Part shown: in pieces, positions 62,003 to 64,000 of the stretch
How the letters are laid out: every line of letters starts with the position of its first letter
Position numbering within the stretch: position 1 is the stretch's first letter
NCBI GenBank assembly: GCA_041855445.1
Contig: JBHAEG010000007.1
Span: 62,001-126,000, forward strand
Direction: 5' to 3'
Length of the DNA: 64,000 nucleotides
From: Faucicola sp041855445
GTDB taxonomy: Bacteria > Pseudomonadota > Gammaproteobacteria > Pseudomonadales > Moraxellaceae
Translations under genes and position numbers: made by a program
Notes under the pieces: generated by a model
What the model was told of the DNA's origin: nothing
Databases searched by the model: none
The model's input: only the letters and a program-made list of their open reading frames with translations

Positions 62003-63184
62003 TTAGCAATTTTTCTGAGAAACCTTGTCTTGCCACTGTTTAGAACGTCTGGTTCTATCTGCTACTTGTCCTACCAATTGCCCACACGCCGCATCAATAT
62101 CATCACCTCGTGTCTGCCGAATAGTACACACAAACCCTGCCTTATTCAAGATGTTACTGAATGCGTGAATTCGATTATTGCTTGAACGGTCATAAGGAGC
62201 ATATGGAAATGGATTAAATGGAATTAAGTTTACTTTACTGGGCAATCCGTCCAATAAAGCGACCAGTTGTTTGGCATGTTCATCACTGTCATTGACACCA
62301 GCTAACATCACATATTCAATGGTCACATGTTTTTTATGACGAGGATTTTCATCATATACATAGGCTTTCGCCGCCTCAATCAGCTGTTTTAATGGATATT
62401 TTTTATTAATAGGTACCAGCTCATCTCGTAAGGCATCATTGGGGGCATGTAATGAAATCGCTAAAGCAACATCAATATCTTTGGCAAGCTCATACATTTT
62501 TGGCACAATACCTGATGTTGATAAAGTTACTCGGCGTTTTGATAAGCCAAACGCATGGTCATCAAGCATCAGCGACATGGCATTGACCACCGCAGTATAA
62601 TTTAGTAACGGCTCACCCATACCCATCATCACAACATTGGTGACTCGATTTTCCCGTTGATGAACAGGTACATTTTGCATATAGGATTGATTTGCAACCC
62701 AAAGCTGTCCGATAATCTCTGCCTGAGTTAAATCTCTTTCAAAACCTTGTTTACCTGTACTACAAAAACTACAATCTAACGCACAACCAACTTGTGAAGA
62801 TATACACAAAGTTTTTCTACCAAACTGTTTGTTATCTTCAGCAGGAATTAATACCGTTTCTACTAATGAGCCACCAGCCACTTCAAATACCCATTTACGT
62901 GTACCATCTTCACTAAATTTTTTAAATTTAACAGTTGGTGGCGTGATAGTCGCAATTTGACTTAATTTTTCTTGTAATTTTTTGGATAGGTTGGTCATTT
63001 CATAAAAGTCAGTCACGCCATATTGATAAATCCATTTCATCAATTGGGTGGTACGAAACGGCTTTTCACCAATATCGGCGAAAAACTGATTTAATTCTGA
63101 TTTTGACATACCCAGTAGATTGATTTTTTTATCATCTGACAGGATAGTTTCGTTAAGTGTGTCGATTACAGGGATTTTGGTCAT
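62003..63184 (-). CDS. rlmN: Dual-specificity 23S rRNA (A2503) / tRNA (A37) methyltransferase RlmN
   Basis: Radical-SAM enzyme placing a C2-methyl on A2503 of 23S rRNA and A37 of some tRNAs. From ATG 63184 it has 393 residues. The SAM cluster is C134-x3-C138-x2-C141 (GCALDCSFC), MMGMGEPLLNY follows, and the C-terminal catalytic cysteine is in DIDAACGQL. A longer reading from a TTG at 63268 adds 28 unlikely residues. Confidence 0.95.
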   Translation of the reverse strand: MTKIPVIDTLNETILSDDKKINLLGMSKSELNQFFADIGEKPFRTTQLMKWIYQYGVTDFYEMTNLSKKLQEKLSQIATITPPTVKFKKFSEDGTRKWVFEVAGGSLVETVLIPAEDNKQFGRKTLCISSQVGCALDCSFCSTGKQGFERDLTQAEIIGQLWVANQSYMQNVPVHQRENRVTNVVMMGMGEPLLNYTAVVNAMSLMLDDHAFGLSKRRVTLSTSGIVPKMYELAKDIDVALAISLHAPNDALRDELVPINKKYPLKQLIEAAKAYVYDENPRHKKHVTIEYVMLAGVNDSDEHAKQLVALLDGLPSKVNLIPFNPFPYAPYDRSSNNRIHAFSNILNKAGFVCTIRQTRGDDIDAACGQLVGQVADRTRRSKQWQDKVSQKNC

Positions 63185-63292
63185 GACTTTTTCAATAAAT
63201 GATGGCAAATCAAACCCACCATTATAGCGAAGTTCATTGTTAAAGTCATGATGAAACTGTAAACACAAATAACAGTAATGTCACGCAAACTT

Positions 63293-63655
63293 TTATTCTT
63301 GTGACGCTAATCCTACGGTTCCTGTATATTTTAATGCTTTTTCAGATACCCAACCAAAAAAATCCTCGCCTGTTTTTGGGTTCATATACATAATATAGTC
63401 ATAGCCATTATGATTTTGATAGGCAACGACACTGTCATTTTTAATAATAAAAACATCAGTTTTACACGTTGCATGTGGGGCGGAATGTAAATATAGACGA
63501 CCTTTTTTAATCACTTGTTCACTAATAGCTGGGCGGTAATATCCGCCTTCTTCTTCTGCTGTTTTATGCAGAGCATCACAATCCACTGCTAGAGCAAATG
63601 ATGATATGGTCAATGTTATCGATAATAATGCTATTTTAAATGTTGTTTTTGTCAT
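63293..63655 (-). CDS. Secreted SH3-like protein of unknown function
   Basis: A 120-residue exported protein with a signal peptide (about 1-23, cleaved near ALA-VD). The mature part has two cysteines (C26, C64) and a short beta-rich segment, GRLYLHSAPHATCKTDVFII to FFGWVSEKALKYTG, that looks like a bacterial SH3-type domain. Function is not known; a periplasmic or cell-wall-contacting role is a guess. It lies between ndk and rlmN. Confidence 0.7.
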   Translation of the reverse strand: MTKTTFKIALLSITLTISSFALAVDCDALHKTAEEEGGYYRPAISEQVIKKGRLYLHSAPHATCKTDVFIIKNDSVVAYQNHNGYDYIMYMNPKTGEDFFGWVSEKALKYTGTVGLASQE

Positions 63656-63732
63656 AATACTATCTCATCAAGTATTTTATTTAATTACTTATATATTATA
63701 TCTTTTTTTTATAGATATTTAAACTAAAACAA

Positions 63733-63760
63733 AAAATACCAGCGTATCACTGGTATTTTT
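63733..63760 (-). terminator. ndk terminator
   Basis: The 10-bp stem AAAATACCAG / CTGGTATTTT (63733-63742, 63750-63759) with a 7-nt loop has A and T flanks and lies just after the ndk stop; it could also act from the other side. Confidence 0.8.
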
Positions 63761-63783
63761 ATTATGCTTAAAGTAGTAGATAA

Positions 63784-64000
63784 TTAACGGGTGCGTGGGC
63801 AAATTTCATTATCGCTGAAAAAGTAAGCGATTTCACGTTCCGCAGAAGTTAAGCTATCTGAACCATGTACTGCATTTTCATCAATACTTTTTGCAAAATC
63901 ACGGCGAATGGTACCTTCATCAGCTTTTTCTGGATTAGTTGCACCCATAATTTGACGGTGTAATGCCACTGCATTTTCACCTTCTAGCACAGATACCAAT
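63784..64000 (-). CDS. ndk: Nucleoside diphosphate kinase, N-terminus beyond window
   Basis: Balances nucleoside triphosphate pools by phosphate transfer through a histidine intermediate. The last 71-72 residues are visible. Conserved parts are VSVLEGENAVALHRQIMGATNP, GTIRRDFAKS and the NAVHGSDS segment with the catalytic His. The first visible TTG is an internal Leu codon, not a start; the N-terminal half lies past position 64000. Confidence 0.95.
   Translation of the reverse strand, partial: LVSVLEGENAVALHRQIMGATNPEKADEGTIRRDFAKSIDENAVHGSDSLTSAEREIAYFFSDNEICPRTR

Overview
The window is an AT-rich gammaproteobacterial chromosome segment, most likely from Moraxellaceae (Moraxella/Acinetobacter-like; genus not resolved). 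The evidence is a fused nuoCD, an AdeIJK-like RND pump, the ndk/rlmN/pilW/rodZ/ispG/hisS/yfgM/bamB/der neighbourhood, and a very AT- and CAA-rich coding style. Nearly all genes lie on the minus strand. I see no rRNA, tRNA, CRISPR array, intact insertion sequence or prophage.

Layout: (1) 1-482, the 5' part of a ferredoxin-NADP reductase. (2) 572-15966, a complete respiratory complex I operon, nuoA-B-CD-E-F-G-H-I-J-K-L-M-N, tightly packed with 1-8 nt overlaps and ending at a terminator. (3) 16423-24302, envelope and translation genes: lolA, rpmA-rplU, surA-lptD, a small unnamed CDS and creD. (4) 24424-30202, an alpha/beta hydrolase divergent from sbcD-sbcC, whose SbcC is extremely glutamine-rich. 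(5) 30217-38069, a compact island related to the Ter (TerD) stress systems. It encodes a TerD-like/trypsin-like protease fusion, a NYN nuclease/LOTUS/LOTUS/TerD-like fusion, a PRTase-TRSP protein, PhoU, a HAD phosphatase, a StiP/PELOTA-type PRTase and a CitE/HpcH-like lyase. (6) 38303-42726, rep helicase, a small membrane protein, hemB and a hotdog thioesterase. (7) 42783-48855, a tripartite RND efflux operon. (8) 49023-53703, ispB, an NlpD-like amidase activator, a secreted protein of unknown function and a PBP5/6-type carboxypeptidase. (9) 53761-64000, the der-bamB-yfgM-hisS-ispG-rodZ-pilW-rlmN block, a secreted SH3-like protein and the C-terminal part of ndk.

The bulk is housekeeping. The part most worth attention is 30217-38069, between sbcDC and rep. 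The enzyme set (two phosphoribosyltransferase-like proteins, a HAD phosphatase and a C-C lyase) matches the biosynthetic module that comparative genomics has linked to Ter systems, with a predicted nucleoside-like small molecule product. Here the TerD-like domains are fused directly to a protease and to a predicted RNase with RNA-binding LOTUS domains. I find no TerB, TerC, ATP-grasp or stand-alone TerD gene in the window. One reading is that TerD-like domains sense a ligand or metal and control proteolytic and nucleolytic effectors; this is inference. Other items are a 56-residue CDS after creD whose N-terminus resembles that of SbcD, and several perfect inverted repeats in intergenic DNA.
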